From Prochlorothrix hollandica PCC 9006 = CALU 1027 (GTDB lineage Bacteria > Cyanobacteriota > Cyanobacteriia > Prochlorotrichales > Prochlorotrichaceae), in contig NZ_KB235941.1 of NCBI RefSeq assembly GCF_000332315.1, positions 3,360 to 58,541 of the forward strand: 55,182 nt of DNA, in the 5' to 3' direction. Numbering within the stretch: the first letter of the stretch is position 1; each line of letters starts with the position of its first letter. The notes under the pieces were generated by a model. That model searched no databases, was not told where the DNA came from, and saw only the letters and a list, made by a program, of their open reading frames with translations. A program made the translations under genes and the position numbers. Positions 25,518 to 35,275 of the stretch are shown here, in pieces.

Positions 25518-28484
25518 GTGTGGAGCATCATGATCGATTTTCCCTTTGTGGCAGACCTCGCAGACACAACGCCGGTGATCCAAGTTTTAGCTCCGGCCTC
25601 CAATCCAGCCCATAATTCTCCCGTCTGGCCAACAGCTTTGCCCGGTGACCCTACGCCTCCTCCAGATTGGGTTGCTTTAGAGGTCACTCCAGATGTAACC
25701 CCAGGTTTTACCCCAGATTCGCCCCCAGATTCGCCCCCAGAGCTAACCCAGACCGATCGCCCCCAACCCCTCAGCTACAGGGCGGCTGATCTTCTGGATC
25801 CAGGGGATTCGGATTCCTCCGTGGTCACGATCTCCAACCCGGTGTCTGAGGCAGTCGTTCCAGCATTCCACGCTACCCCTGTCTTAAACCCTGCGGAGTT
25901 TAGCCCTCAAACCCTTGTCCCTGGGGTGCCTGTAACGGCGGCTAATAACCCTGCTCCCCGAACCGCCCCCACTGTCACCGCCAATGCTGTTGTCACCGCC
26001 AATGCTGTTGTCACCGCCAATACTAAGAATCTGACCCTGGACGACCCTGGGCAAAACGCTAAACTTTTGGCCCAAGGGAGCGATCGCCGTCCTAGTCCAC
26101 CCCTCGATCGCCTCCTGCCCCAATCTTTTCCCGCCAACCCCGATGATCCTGAACGTCCCAGCAATTTTGGGGATGGGGTTCGCGACGCTCTGGATGCCGC
26201 CCCGTCGTTAGATTCGCCTGTAGACTTACCTGTTAACTCGCCTGTAGACTTACCTGTTAACTCGCCTGTAGACTTACCTGTCAACTTACCGCAGACTCCC
26301 ACGCCCCCGTTGCAGTTGGAAACCCTGGAGGGTTGTGCAGCGGTGGTGGAAACCCTGGGTCAAGGGGTTAGTCAAGGCTTAGGGACGATCGCCGCCCCTG
26401 GGCGCAACCCTGGATCGTTGGGTCCATCCGTGGACAGGAATTTGGATGCCAGTTTGGATGCCAGTATTGTCCAAACCAGTGACCCTTGCCCTCAACCATC
26501 CCCCCCAGACTGTCCCATCGACGGTATCGCCTTAGGAGAGGTTCAGCCCGACGGATGTCCCACGGAGACCGCCACAACCCCAACGGCGAGCGACCTCACC
26601 AGTGACGAAATGGGTGTGGTTAACCTCAGTGCCGATCGCCAAAATCTCGATCAGGAACGCCAAATTGTGACCGCCGATGGCAATGCTTTCCTCCGCTTCA
26701 ATGGGGGAGCCGTGCAGGCCGATCGCATTCAATACAACATCAGCACCAAATTTATCCGGGCCGAGGGGGATGTGCGGTTTGCGCGGGGACAGCAGCGCAT
26801 TGAGGGGGAGTACCTGGAATATAACTTGATGCAGCAACGGGGGATTATCGAACCGGCTACGGGGCAACTGTTCAACCGAGAAAGCCCGCTTGATCTGAAT
26901 CTGAATCAAGCCCCCTCAACCCCGTTACCTTCAGATGATCCGGCGATCGTCTTCCCCGACAGTCCCCCCTTAGTGCGGACTCAGAAAGTGGGGGAAACCG
27001 TGATCTCCACAGGTTTTGGCACCAGTTTCGGCACCACAGAGTCCACCAATGGGAACCCAGAGAATGAGGTGTCTTTGCCCCTTCAGGTCAATGCGTTTAG
27101 TCAAACGGGAACGGTTAACCATTGGCGTTACACCACGGAGCATTTGGAGCTGATTCCTGATGGCTGGAATGCAGACCAGGTGCGGTTAAGTAATGATCCC
27201 TTTAGCCCCAGCCAGTTCCAGTTACGGGCTAATCGGGCACAATATCGGGAACTTGGCCCGTTGGTCAGTGAGATTCGGGCCGATCGACCTCGGTATATTT
27301 TCGATAATGGCCTGAGCCTGCCCACCTTTCGCAATCGGGTGCTGATCGATCGCCGGCCCCAGGATTCTGGTTTGTTTAGTATCGGTTATGACGGGAACGA
27401 TCGGGGGGGACTGTTTATTGAACGGTCCTTTGAGCCGATTTCCCGGGACAATATCCGCCTCAACCTGACCCCCCAGTTACTGGTGCAAAAAGCCCTGCTC
27501 AATAGTGACACCGATGTTGATCCGGACAATAGCATTGGGGGTCTCAGTGCCTTGGCGCTGCGGGGGAGTCTCTCGGCCCAGTTGCGCCCCGGCACCAGCC
27601 TCAACGGTAGCTTTGTGGCCACGGACTTGGGAGCCATCGGTGATGACAAGTTTGATCAAACCATCCGTGCTAATCTGCGGCTCCAGCAAGCCTTGCCCTG
27701 GCAACACACCCTAGCCTTTGAAAGTAGTTTTCGCGATCGCCTGTTCAATGGCTCCCTGGGTTACCAAACCGTTCACCGCAACAATGGCCTTATCGTCTAT
27801 AGTCCTACCTTTAATCTGGGGCAGTCGGGGGTCACCTTGTGGTATCAGGGCAGTCTTCAGTTTATTAATGCCGACAGCGATCGACCCGATCTGCTGAACC
27901 CCATTCGCGACAATAACCGGGTTGATCTCACCCGCTATCAGGGCAGAGCAACCTTGGGGCGAGGTGTAACCCTGTGGCGAGGAGAACCCCTGCCCGCTAC
28001 TCCCACCCTGGGACTGCGGTACACCCCTAGCCCCATTACCCCCCAAGTTAACCTATACCTCAGTGCCACGGGCATTTACAGCGGCTACAGCAACGGTGAA
28101 ACCCAGCAATCCCTGACCACCTCCGTGGGTATATCGGGCACCTTTGGCCACCACTCCCGCCGCTGGTTTGACTATACCCAGGTCAACGCCACCTATAGCC
28201 GCGCCCTCCGGTCTGGGGAATCTCCCTTTTTGTTCGATCGCATTGGGGATAGCCAAGCCTTGGGTCTCGGCCTGGTGCAACAGATTTATGGTCCCATTGT
28301 CATTGGTCTCCAGACGGGTCTAAACCTGGATACGGGGGAAGAATTCAGTCGGGACTACAGCGTTGAATATCACCGCCGCGCCTTTAATGTGGCCCTGCGC
28401 TATAACCCAGAGCGGGAAATCGGCACCCTGACCTTCCGCATCCATGATTTTGCATGGCAGGGCCAACCGAGGGGCAAACTCTAG
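25518..28484 (+). CDS. Cyanobacterial LptD-like outer-membrane protein (DUF3769)
   Basis: The product is 988 residues. The first ~360 are a disordered Pro/Asp/Thr/Val-rich region with in-frame repeats (VTANAVVTANAV, DLPVNSPV). Residues ~370-455 form an OstA/LptA-like beta module (LSADRQNLDQERQIVTADGN, YNISTKFIRAEGDVRFARGQ). The last ~500 residues are beta-strand-rich like an outer-membrane barrel and end with alternating aromatic/polar strands. This architecture fits the cyanobacterial LptD equivalent, which inserts lipopolysaccharide in the outer membrane. The annotated start is GTG at 25518; ATG at 25530 is equally possible. No clear signal peptide is seen. Confidence 0.75.
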   Translation: MWSIMIDFPFVADLADTTPVIQVLAPASNPAHNSPVWPTALPGDPTPPPDWVALEVTPDVTPGFTPDSPPDSPPELTQTDRPQPLSYRAADLLDPGDSDSSVVTISNPVSEAVVPAFHATPVLNPAEFSPQTLVPGVPVTAANNPAPRTAPTVTANAVVTANAVVTANTKNLTLDDPGQNAKLLAQGSDRRPSPPLDRLLPQSFPANPDDPERPSNFGDGVRDALDAAPSLDSPVDLPVNSPVDLPVNSPVDLPVNLPQTPTPPLQLETLEGCAAVVETLGQGVSQGLGTIAAPGRNPGSLGPSVDRNLDASLDASIVQTSDPCPQPSPPDCPIDGIALGEVQPDGCPTETATTPTASDLTSDEMGVVNLSADRQNLDQERQIVTADGNAFLRFNGGAVQADRIQYNISTKFIRAEGDVRFARGQQRIEGEYLEYNLMQQRGIIEPATGQLFNRESPLDLNLNQAPSTPLPSDDPAIVFPDSPPLVRTQKVGETVISTGFGTSFGTTESTNGNPENEVSLPLQVNAFSQTGTVNHWRYTTEHLELIPDGWNADQVRLSNDPFSPSQFQLRANRAQYRELGPLVSEIRADRPRYIFDNGLSLPTFRNRVLIDRRPQDSGLFSIGYDGNDRGGLFIERSFEPISRDNIRLNLTPQLLVQKALLNSDTDVDPDNSIGGLSALALRGSLSAQLRPGTSLNGSFVATDLGAIGDDKFDQTIRANLRLQQALPWQHTLAFESSFRDRLFNGSLGYQTVHRNNGLIVYSPTFNLGQSGVTLWYQGSLQFINADSDRPDLLNPIRDNNRVDLTRYQGRATLGRGVTLWRGEPLPATPTLGLRYTPSPITPQVNLYLSATGIYSGYSNGETQQSLTTSVGISGTFGHHSRRWFDYTQVNATYSRALRSGESPFLFDRIGDSQALGLGLVQQIYGPIVIGLQTGLNLDTGEEFSRDYSVEYHRRAFNVALRYNPEREIGTLTFRIHDFAWQGQPRGKL
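25975..26292. repeat. In-frame repeats in the LptD-like gene
   Basis: Three copies of an 18-bp unit (GTCACCGCCAATGCTGTT) near 25975-26020 and three of a 24-bp unit (GTAGACTTACCTGTTAACTC plus GCCT) near 26219-26290. Both keep the reading frame. Confidence 0.8.
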
Positions 28485-28600
28485 ATCTCTCAGGTTTGCT
28501 ACACTACGCCTAGGGTTTAGTTTTTGGTAACGTTGGTTTTGGGGAGCGATCGCTGCCTGGAAATGTCCCCCTGTGTCCCCCTGTTCCGGTCCTTCTGCCC

Positions 28601-30106
28601 ATGACCATCCCAGGTTCCCCGGTCTCAATGGCCCCTTTGCCCACCACCCTGGCCACGGCCATGGCCCTACTGACCTATTATTTTGATCTCAATGAATCAG
28701 CCGCCTGGATCCAGGTTGCGGCCTTAGCAGAGCAGTATCCCGCCGATTGGATTCGTCTAGCGGTGGTGGAAGCCCTCTACCAGGGACGATATAAGCCGGT
28801 ATCGGTGACCCAGATTTTGGCTCTTTGGCAGCGGCGAGGTCGGGTGATTTCCCACTTTAACCGGGAATTTGAGTCTATTACCACGGTCTCCCTGAAAAAC
28901 GGACTTCTGGGGGGAGGTCAGCCACGGGTTGAGGGTGGGGGTCAAGGTTCACCTGCCATCGCACCACGGCCCACCCAGCCCCTCACCGCTAAGCTCAAGT
29001 TACTGTGGGCCAGCCCTGTGGATCCGGTTGGATCTGACAACCCTGGGGAGATCGCGGCCCTGAATCTACATCAACCGAACCCGACGGTATTTCCAGATCA
29101 GGGCGATCGCCCTGAAGCCTCCGGAACTGAAGCCTCGACCCTAATCTCCCCCGTGACAGGTGCCAGACCGGTAGCCACGGGCACTAATCATGTTGCATCA
29201 ATAACGTCTGAGTCGGTGATAGCTCAACCAGTAGCGCCTGGATTAGTAGCGCCTGGATTAGTAGCGCCTGGATTAGTAACATCTGCACCGGTAGCGCCTG
29301 AATCGGTAGCGCCTGAATCGGTAACGTTTGAATCGGTAATGGCTAAACCGCTAGCGCCTGCATCGGTAACGTTTGAACCAGTAGCGTCTAAATCGGTAAC
29401 GTTTGAATCGGTAACGTCTGAATCGGTAACGTTTGAACCAGTAGCGTCTGAACCAGGGATAGAATCGACCAGAGGTGAATCCCGCCGAGCCGAATCTAGT
29501 TGCCCTGAATCCAGTTCCCTTGCATCTGGATTTCCCCAGGCGACACCCTCTAGTGCGATCGGTGCCAACGCGATCGGTGCCAACGACATTAATACCAGTG
29601 AAATGGGTACCGACGAAATCGGAACCCATACCCTAAAATCTAGGTCTAAACCCCAGGATTCTAAAATCCCAGAGGCTACAACCCAAAATTCTACGGTTCA
29701 AGAGACTGCGACCCAAAACCATAGCAGGCCACCGTCTGACCCCATAGCTCCTGGCTCAGAACCGGGAGCCGATCGCCACGCCGCACCAGAGACACCCCCG
29801 ATCCCCGATCCGGAGTCACTGATCTGGAGGACTGATCGATCGCACCTAACTCGATCGCACCTAACTCGATCGCACCCAACCCCCATGGCACCCCTCTCCC
29901 CGATCCGGCCCTGGACCCATCACCCTGCTCCCACCGCGATCGTCGCCACCGCCGTCGGTCAGCCTCGGCAACCCAACCCCAACCCCCCAGACCAGACCCC
30001 CCCCTCCGCCGCGATCCGTCAGTTCTCCCCCCTGCACGATCCCTCAGGGTTTGACGAAAAACTCAAAGCCGTTGCCCACTGTAGCCAATCCCCCATCCCC
30101 GATTAA
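28601..30106 (+). CDS. Cyanobacterial hypothetical protein with repeat region
   Basis: The product is 501 residues. Residues ~20-110 form a conserved-looking helical domain (LTYYFDLNESAAWIQVAALA, YPADWIRLAVVEALYQGRYK, ILALWQRRGRVISHFNREFE), which I recall from unannotated cyanobacterial proteins. The remainder is low complexity: in-frame repeats of VAPESV and SVTFESV, then Pro/Ser-rich sequence, and a final conserved-looking IRQFSPLHDPSGFDEKLKAV. No enzymatic motif is visible. It ends 11 bp before the next gene, and its position after the LptD-like gene is suggestive only. Confidence 0.6.
   Translation: MTIPGSPVSMAPLPTTLATAMALLTYYFDLNESAAWIQVAALAEQYPADWIRLAVVEALYQGRYKPVSVTQILALWQRRGRVISHFNREFESITTVSLKNGLLGGGQPRVEGGGQGSPAIAPRPTQPLTAKLKLLWASPVDPVGSDNPGEIAALNLHQPNPTVFPDQGDRPEASGTEASTLISPVTGARPVATGTNHVASITSESVIAQPVAPGLVAPGLVAPGLVTSAPVAPESVAPESVTFESVMAKPLAPASVTFEPVASKSVTFESVTSESVTFEPVASEPGIESTRGESRRAESSCPESSSLASGFPQATPSSAIGANAIGANDINTSEMGTDEIGTHTLKSRSKPQDSKIPEATTQNSTVQETATQNHSRPPSDPIAPGSEPGADRHAAPETPPIPDPESLIWRTDRSHLTRSHLTRSHPTPMAPLSPIRPWTHHPAPTAIVATAVGQPRQPNPNPPDQTPPSAAIRQFSPLHDPSGFDEKLKAVAHCSQSPIPD
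29221..29465. repeat. In-frame repeats coding VxPxSVTFESV
   Basis: Units of about 18 and 36 bp (GTAGCGCCTGGATTA and GTAACGTTTGAATCG families) repeat more than ten times without breaking the frame. Confidence 0.8.
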
Positions 30107-30117
30107 ACCCTGAATCC

Positions 30118-30708
30118 ATGTCTACAGTCGTCCCCTTTCCCCAGGGTCCTACCCTCCAAGCACTGCCCCCAGTGCCCACCAGCCCCGCTCAGCTCCACAA
30201 CATTAAAGCCCAACTGGATCTGATTCTCTTAGCCTTGGAAGCCTTAACGGGCATTGGATCCGAGGCCATGGTGCAGGCTGCGGACACCTTGCAATTGTCG
30301 GGCATGGGCGATCGCGTCAGTCTCTGGCGCTTGCGCCAAGCCAACCCCCTGCGCAAGGGTCAAGGGGGCCGCAAAAAATTAGATGTGGAAGAGGCCAAAG
30401 CCTTGGTGCTGTTGATTTGTTACCTGGCCCAACAACACCAGACCCGCATTCGATCGGCGGTGGGATTATTGGAACAACTCACCAGCCAAGGCCGCCCCCC
30501 CCACGAAGCCGCCGTGCTGGGGGATTACCTAGACGGCTTTTGCAACCTCTTTCAAGATCGCATGGATGACCAGAGCCAAGAGTCCCTCTCCATGGAACAC
30601 CTGAGCAATCTGGCCCTGAAGCTCTTAATCGACCTCCTGTTCTATGGCGGATCGGGGGGTGCCCGCCGTCTGTGGGTGGCCTTGATTGATCGATCGGCCC
30701 CGTCTTAA
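30118..30708 (+). CDS. Cyanobacterial DUF3038-type protein
   Basis: The product is 196 residues. The block LHNIKAQLDLILLALEALTG, then IGSEAMVQAADTLQL and the signature NPLRKGQGGRKKLDVEEAKA match my recollection of DUF3038, a family largely limited to cyanobacteria with no known function. It is mostly helical, with no membrane segment. It follows the 501-residue gene by 11 bp and is probably co-transcribed with it. Confidence 0.65.
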   Translation: MSTVVPFPQGPTLQALPPVPTSPAQLHNIKAQLDLILLALEALTGIGSEAMVQAADTLQLSGMGDRVSLWRLRQANPLRKGQGGRKKLDVEEAKALVLLICYLAQQHQTRIRSAVGLLEQLTSQGRPPHEAAVLGDYLDGFCNLFQDRMDDQSQESLSMEHLSNLALKLLIDLLFYGGSGGARRLWVALIDRSAPS

Positions 30709-30784
30709 ACCATCGGCCTCCCATCACCTTCAGCCACCTTAAACCTTACGTCACCCCAGACCTTACCTCATCCCAGACCTTACC

Positions 30785-31765
30785 TCAGACAGGCCCACCC
30801 TGGGGGTGAAACGCCTCTAACCACTCCATCACCTGTTGCCCCAAACAGACACCATCCAGGCGATCGATCTCCCGAATCCCCGTCGGACTGGTCACATTAA
30901 CCTCCGTCAGGTAGCCGCCAATCACATCCAAGCCCACAAAATAAAGGCCATCCCGGCGCAACGCCGGAGCAAGTTGGGCGCAAATGTCCCGATCGCGATC
31001 GGTCAACGGCACCGCCTCCACCCGGCCCCCCACCGCCATATTGCCCCGAAACTCCTGACCCGTCGGCACCCGGTTCACCGCCCCAATGGGTTCCCCGTGG
31101 AGGACAATAATGCGCTTGTCCCCCTCCTTGGCTGCTGGCAGATAAGCTTGCACCATCACAGGCACCTGGCCTTGGTGGGTACTAATTTCAATGAGGGAAT
31201 TGAGATTGCGATCGTCGGGATCCAAAAACAAAATCCCCTCCCCCGCCTTCCCCCCCAAGGGCTTCAGCACCGCCTGACCCTGGGCCTGGGCAAATTCGAT
31301 GATGCTGGCCTTACGGGCACTGACTATGGTTTCGGGAATCGCCCCCGTAAATTGGAGGGCATACATCTTTTCATTAGCCGATCGCAAACCCTGAGGTGAA
31401 TTCAACACCAAGGTACGCTGAGGATCCAAAGCATCTAAAACATAAGTCGCGTAGAGATAGGGGATGGTCACGGGGGGGTCTTTACGCATAAACACCGCAT
31501 CCATCTCCCCTAAACACAATTCCTGGGGATGGCCCAAGTGATACCACGGAGACGGCACCTGCCAACGACCCTCCTGGAGACTAACAGGGTTCAAGGTCAC
31601 GGCCTGGAGAGTTGCCCAAGCCTGACCCTGGGCAACCCGCAACTCCGACATCTGGGTGATCCACACCTGATGTCCCCGACTTTGGGCCGCTTCCATCAAG
31701 GCAACACTACTATCATGGCCGGGATCCAAGCCTTGAATCGGGTCAATAATAAAAGCAAACTTCAC
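30785..31765 (-). CDS. gshB: Glutathione synthase
   Basis: The product is 326 residues, of normal length for prokaryotic GshB. It joins glycine to gamma-glutamylcysteine using ATP. The start MKFAFIIDPIQGLDPGHDSS, the ATP-grasp strand GQAVLKPLGGKAGEGILFLD, VMVQAYLPAAKEGDKRIIVL, RGNMAVGGRVEAVPLT and YFVGLDVIGGYLTEVNVTSP are all classic. It is the second gene of an operon with grxC (15-bp gap), a pairing that makes functional sense because glutaredoxin uses glutathione. Confidence 0.95.
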   Translation of the reverse strand: MKFAFIIDPIQGLDPGHDSSVALMEAAQSRGHQVWITQMSELRVAQGQAWATLQAVTLNPVSLQEGRWQVPSPWYHLGHPQELCLGEMDAVFMRKDPPVTIPYLYATYVLDALDPQRTLVLNSPQGLRSANEKMYALQFTGAIPETIVSARKASIIEFAQAQGQAVLKPLGGKAGEGILFLDPDDRNLNSLIEISTHQGQVPVMVQAYLPAAKEGDKRIIVLHGEPIGAVNRVPTGQEFRGNMAVGGRVEAVPLTDRDRDICAQLAPALRRDGLYFVGLDVIGGYLTEVNVTSPTGIREIDRLDGVCLGQQVMEWLEAFHPQGGPV

Positions 31766-31780
31766 AGGCTTCTGAATCCT

Positions 31781-32080
31781 CTATGCAAGTAAGGCATCCA
31801 ACTGGCCAGCATACTCCAAACCATGGAGATCGTCACAACCTCCGATGGGCTGGTCATTGATGAAAATTTGGGGGACACTACGGCGACCCTGGGCACGCTG
31901 AGCCATGACCGATCGCGCCGCCTCATCGCCATCAATCACATATTCCTGGTAAACCACACCTTTTTTATCCAACAGCGCTTTGGCTCGGTGGCAAAAGGGA
32001 CAGGTCGTCCATAGGTAAATTTCCACCTTGGCAGTGCTGGCTTGGGCTGAATCAGGGGTAGCAATCATAGGGAATTCCAT
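31781..32080 (-). CDS. grxC: Glutaredoxin 3
   Basis: The product is 99 residues. The dithiol active site CPFC is at Cys27/Cys30 (LWTTCPFCHRAKALL), followed by the glutathione-binding RRSVPQIFIND (cis-Pro) and GGCDDLHGLE. It reduces protein disulphides and glutathione adducts in the cytoplasm. An internal ATG at 32068 would give a 95-residue form that is also compatible. It leads the grxC-gshB operon, and a MITE starts 26 bp upstream of its ATG. Confidence 0.93.
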   Translation of the reverse strand: MEFPMIATPDSAQASTAKVEIYLWTTCPFCHRAKALLDKKGVVYQEYVIDGDEAARSVMAQRAQGRRSVPQIFINDQPIGGCDDLHGLEYAGQLDALLA

Positions 32081-32105
32081 GGGGGCTGAAGAAATAGAAT
32101 GGGTC

Positions 32106-32208
32106 TACAGCAGTCCTAAATGGGTCGTGTGGTGTGTCCCCGGAGGGGGCAGACCACACCAAGGGTTTCAGCCATCGAGATGCCTACAACTGATTTAGGG
32201 TTGCTGTA
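32106..32208. repeat. TA-flanked palindromic MITE, copy 5 (103 bp)
   Basis: TACAGCAGTCCTAAAT to ATTTAGGGTTGCTGTA. It sits in the promoter region of grxC-gshB, 26 bp from the start codon, so it may carry the current promoter or be transcribed into the leader. Confidence 0.85.
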
Positions 32209-32514
32209 AAGACCGCTTTTCATTATAACGTTGAGTCATGGACAGCAATACAGTTGCAGGGTTGGCGGATTTACGACCTACCCAACAGGGTTAGTATAGA
32301 ATCCTAAGAATAGTGATTCCCCATCCCCCAAGCCCACCGTTGATCGGCAACCCCCTAGGGGTTGAACCATGGGATCAATCCCTGCAAACCCAAGACTCCC
32401 TGCAAAGCCAAGACATGGAGGGGTTACGGTAACATTGATCGAGGGAACCCTAGCTTAGAGCCTATCTTGAACCAGGGAACTGAGCTTCCCCTATCCAATC
32501 AAGGACACCCCGTC

Positions 32515-32787
32515 ATGACAGAACCCCTTGCCCAAGCCTCCAGCACAACCCAGCAGGGTACCGGCTCCTCGATCGCTGACGCGAGCCAGCGCGACAAAGT
32601 TGAAATGCGCATCAGCATCGACCCCGATTTACTAGAAGAGATTAACCATTTGACCCAAGACCCCAGCCGCATTATTGAAGCAGCTCTCCGCCGCTGGCTG
32701 CGGGGTGAACCGCAAAGGGACGAAGATCTAGCTCGCACCTTCTCCCGCAATGTCCCCGTTCCCCCCCGTGGCGAGTGGAATGACTAA
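32515..32787 (+). CDS. Ribbon-helix-helix-like small protein
   Basis: The product is 90 residues from the ATG at 32515. The core VEMRISIDPDLLEEINHLTQ then DPSRIIEAALRRWLRG is an RHH (MetJ/Arc/CopG) fold: a DNA-contacting beta strand and two helices. The C-terminus, ARTFSRNVPVPPRGEWND, is probably flexible. CcdA-like antitoxins have this layout, but no toxin frame follows. The longer in-frame start at 32362 adds unconserved-looking sequence and is rejected. It may be an orphan antitoxin or a small transcription regulator. Confidence 0.65.
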   Translation: MTEPLAQASSTTQQGTGSSIADASQRDKVEMRISIDPDLLEEINHLTQDPSRIIEAALRRWLRGEPQRDEDLARTFSRNVPVPPRGEWND

Positions 32788-33076
32788 AGAGCCTGGGGGG
32801 CTAACCGAGGGTTCGTCCCCCATCGTTAGGGCTTTGGTTTTAATGGGGTATAGGAGCGCCCTCAGGGCATCAGCCCGTATCCTGGTTCCCCAGGGACAGG
32901 CTGAGCAGTTTCCAGGGCTACGGGAGGTATGCCCCCATGGCCCATCGGTTTGACGAGTACCATAGCTGCTAGCCTCCCATCACAACCCATCTTGCGTTAG
33001 ACGTGAGACAGCCGCCCCTCGGTCTGTTGCAGCGTTGCGTCACCAAACATCTAATCTGAAACTCTGATCTGAAACG
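32788..33076. other. Intergenic, no gene seen
   Basis: I looked here for a toxin partner of the RHH protein. The only open frames are Gly/Pro/Arg-rich without family resemblance. Confidence 0.35.
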
Positions 33077-34873
33077 ATGGAATCCCCAAGCCCGGAAGGA
33101 ACTGTAGCTCGTCATGCTGCGGACTTAGTCTTTACCCAAGATGCCCTGGGGCACTATCTGTCGTTTTATTGGCAGAGCAATCAACTCCCAGATCTGCATC
33201 CTGATCATCTGGTGTTCACCCAGATGGGTCCCACCTCAGGACCGGTCAACATTGAACATTACTTTGGTAAGGTGCGCTGGGTGTTAGACCACCTCAAGCC
33301 CATCCAGTTTGAGGAAGTTTTTTGTTATGGGAACCAACAGATTGCCTTTGAGATAACCCTCAGCCCGATTCTGCTGCCCCAGCAAACTGCCCGAACCCTC
33401 TTAGTTCTGGGAAAGTCCATCTCACCCCAGCCCTGGGCTACGTCTCCCATTGATGCGATCGTCACCCGCAAAGCGCCCATTACAGAGGTGGGGCTGGCCC
33501 GCTACCAGAAATTTTTCACCCTCATTGCCTGGAACATTCGCCGCACCCTAGATTTAGAAACCATTTGGCAACAAACCGTCAATGGTTTAGGTAGCATTCT
33601 TAAGGTCGATCGCTGTCTGATTTGTGCCTACACCACCGACAGCCGATATTTGCCGATCGTGGCGGAATATCAACGGGTTCCCGCCCAAGCTCTACGGGGA
33701 GAACTCTTTGATCTCCAAGCCCATCCCCAACTGCAAGAAACCTTTACATCCTTAACCCCTACCACCACCATTGTTCCCCTACCCCAAGAAGGCACAGAAT
33801 GCGCCTTAATGGCCATTGCCACATCCTACCAAGATCAACCCAACGGCCTGATTGTGATGGGTTATGGTTCCTTGAGTGTGGATCCGTTTAAATCCTCGGC
33901 CATGGGTCAAGCTGAGGGCCACGAAACCACGGCACTAGCCTGGTCTAAGGCAGAGTTGGAGTCTGTCAGTGAATTGGCGGATCAGGTGGGGACCGCCCTC
34001 GCCCATGCCCACCTTTTTGGGGAAGTCCAAGAGCTAGCCCAAGAGTTGCAGGATGCCAACAGCAACTTAGTCCAGAAACATTGGGAATTGGAAGAAGCCC
34101 GCCAACAGGCTGAGGAAATTTCCCGCATCAAAAGTGAGTTCCTAGCCAACACCTCCCATGAATTGCGCACCCCCCTCAACGGCATGATTGGCTTTTTAAA
34201 GCTAGTGATGGATGACATGGCCGACTCTCCGGAGGAGGAGCATGAGTTTGTAACAGAGGCCTATCGATCGGCCCTGCTGCTGTTGGCTATCATCAACGAT
34301 ATTTTGGACATTGCCAAAATTGAAGCCGGTCGCATGGAACTGGACCTAGAACCGGTGAACCTGGATGAGTTGTTTGCGGATGTGGAACGGAAAACCCGCA
34401 CCCATACCGAGCGCAAAGACCTGATTTATGAACTGCATCGGCCCAATACCCGGGATGAAGTGCTGATTTATGGAGATTACCAGCGTTTACTGCAAATTAT
34501 GCTCAACTTAGTCGGCAATGCCATTAAGTTCACCCACGAAGGCGGGATCACCGTCAGCGCCCAAATTAAGCGGTCTAAGGTGATCGTGCAAGACCAGGAA
34601 ATGCCCGGTTATGTCCAGGTCAGCGTCGCGGATACCGGCATTGGGGTCTCCCTGGAAAAACAATCTCGCCTGTTCAAAGCCTTTAGTCAGGTGGACAGTT
34701 CCCGCACTCGCCAGTATGGGGGCACCGGCCTAGGCTTGGTGATTTCCCAGCGCTTGGTCGAGGCCATGGGGGGACAGGTCAATTTCTACAGTATGGGGGA
34801 TGGACTAGGGTCTACGGTTACCTTCACGGCTCCGTTGTATCAAGAGCCGGTGATTCTGGCCTTTGACGATTAG
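33077..34873 (+). CDS. GAF-domain sensor histidine kinase
   Basis: The product is 598 residues. The N-terminal ~125 residues look like a PAS-type domain ([20 protein letters not shown]). A GAF domain of the cyanobacteriochrome/phytochrome-like group follows at about 150-315 ([29 protein letters not shown]), although I see no certain chromophore cysteine motif. A coiled coil leads to HisKA with His361 ([17 protein letters not shown]), then HATPase ([44 protein letters not shown]). No receiver domain is fused. The gene is monocistronic. Confidence 0.88.
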   Translation: MESPSPEGTVARHAADLVFTQDALGHYLSFYWQSNQLPDLHPDHLVFTQMGPTSGPVNIEHYFGKVRWVLDHLKPIQFEEVFCYGNQQIAFEITLSPILLPQQTARTLLVLGKSISPQPWATSPIDAIVTRKAPITEVGLARYQKFFTLIAWNIRRTLDLETIWQQTVNGLGSILKVDRCLICAYTTDSRYLPIVAEYQRVPAQALRGELFDLQAHPQLQETFTSLTPTTTIVPLPQEGTECALMAIATSYQDQPNGLIVMGYGSLSVDPFKSSAMGQAEGHETTALAWSKAELESVSELADQVGTALAHAHLFGEVQELAQELQDANSNLVQKHWELEEARQQAEEISRIKSEFLANTSHELRTPLNGMIGFLKLVMDDMADSPEEEHEFVTEAYRSALLLLAIINDILDIAKIEAGRMELDLEPVNLDELFADVERKTRTHTERKDLIYELHRPNTRDEVLIYGDYQRLLQIMLNLVGNAIKFTHEGGITVSAQIKRSKVIVQDQEMPGYVQVSVADTGIGVSLEKQSRLFKAFSQVDSSRTRQYGGTGLGLVISQRLVEAMGGQVNFYSMGDGLGSTVTFTAPLYQEPVILAFDD

Positions 34874-34986
34874 CCCCTGACCCTTCCATCTCACCATGGG
34901 GATCCGGCATATTAGTAAAGATTATATTTTTCTGTAATCTCTATGTAAAGTTCTATGAAATACTATCTGTGTTCTTTGTTACAATC

Positions 34987-35120
34987 CTCACTGCGAGGGA
35001 ATTATAGAACTGAAAGGTTTAGGTTGCCGATTCGGGAACGTGCAGCCGGACTTTCCCTCAGTGAGAAACAACAGTATTTTTTTAGGTTATTGAAGCCAGT
35101 TTTTTAAACTGGCTTTTTTC
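34987..35120 (+). ncRNA. Candidate small RNA with its own promoter and terminator
   Basis: A TACAAT box at 34980-34985 is followed by a long hairpin: CTCACTGCGAGGGAA (34987-) pairs with TTTCCCTCAGTGAG (ends 35065), enclosing a ~50-nt loop with further pairing potential (GGTTGCCG / CGTGCAGCCGG region). A 27-nt linker leads to a strong Rho-independent terminator at 35092-35120 (AAGCCAGT / ACTGGCTT, then TTTTTT). There is no ORF. Size and closing stem recall 6S-like RNAs, but I cannot assign a family. Confidence 0.5.
35092..35120 (+). terminator. Terminator of the candidate small RNA
   Basis: An AAGCCAGTTT / AAACTGGCTT stem followed by TTTTT. It is 150 bp before htpX, so it does not end the htpX transcript. 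Confidence 0.75.
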
Positions 35121-35223
35121 ATTAGATTTTCTGCGGCGATCGTCGGTACCTGAAACCCGTACTTGGGAGATGCAATTACACCCCCTCCCCCCGGAACAGA
35201 GATTTTTACAATAGAGACATAAG

Positions 35224-35242
35224 GGCACCTCGAAAAATCCAA
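35224..35242. repeat. Solo end of the GGCACCTCGA MITE
   Basis: GGGCACCTCGAAAAATCCA is identical to the left end of the element at 50735-50831. No opposite end is nearby. Confidence 0.5.
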
Positions 35243-35275
35243 CGCATCAAGAACGTTAGAGCAGAGAAAATAACC

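Noticed and set aside
32750-32953. Possible toxin gene after the RHH protein.
   Set aside because: It is Gly/Pro/Arg-rich with no toxin-family motif and overlaps the end of the RHH gene in another frame.
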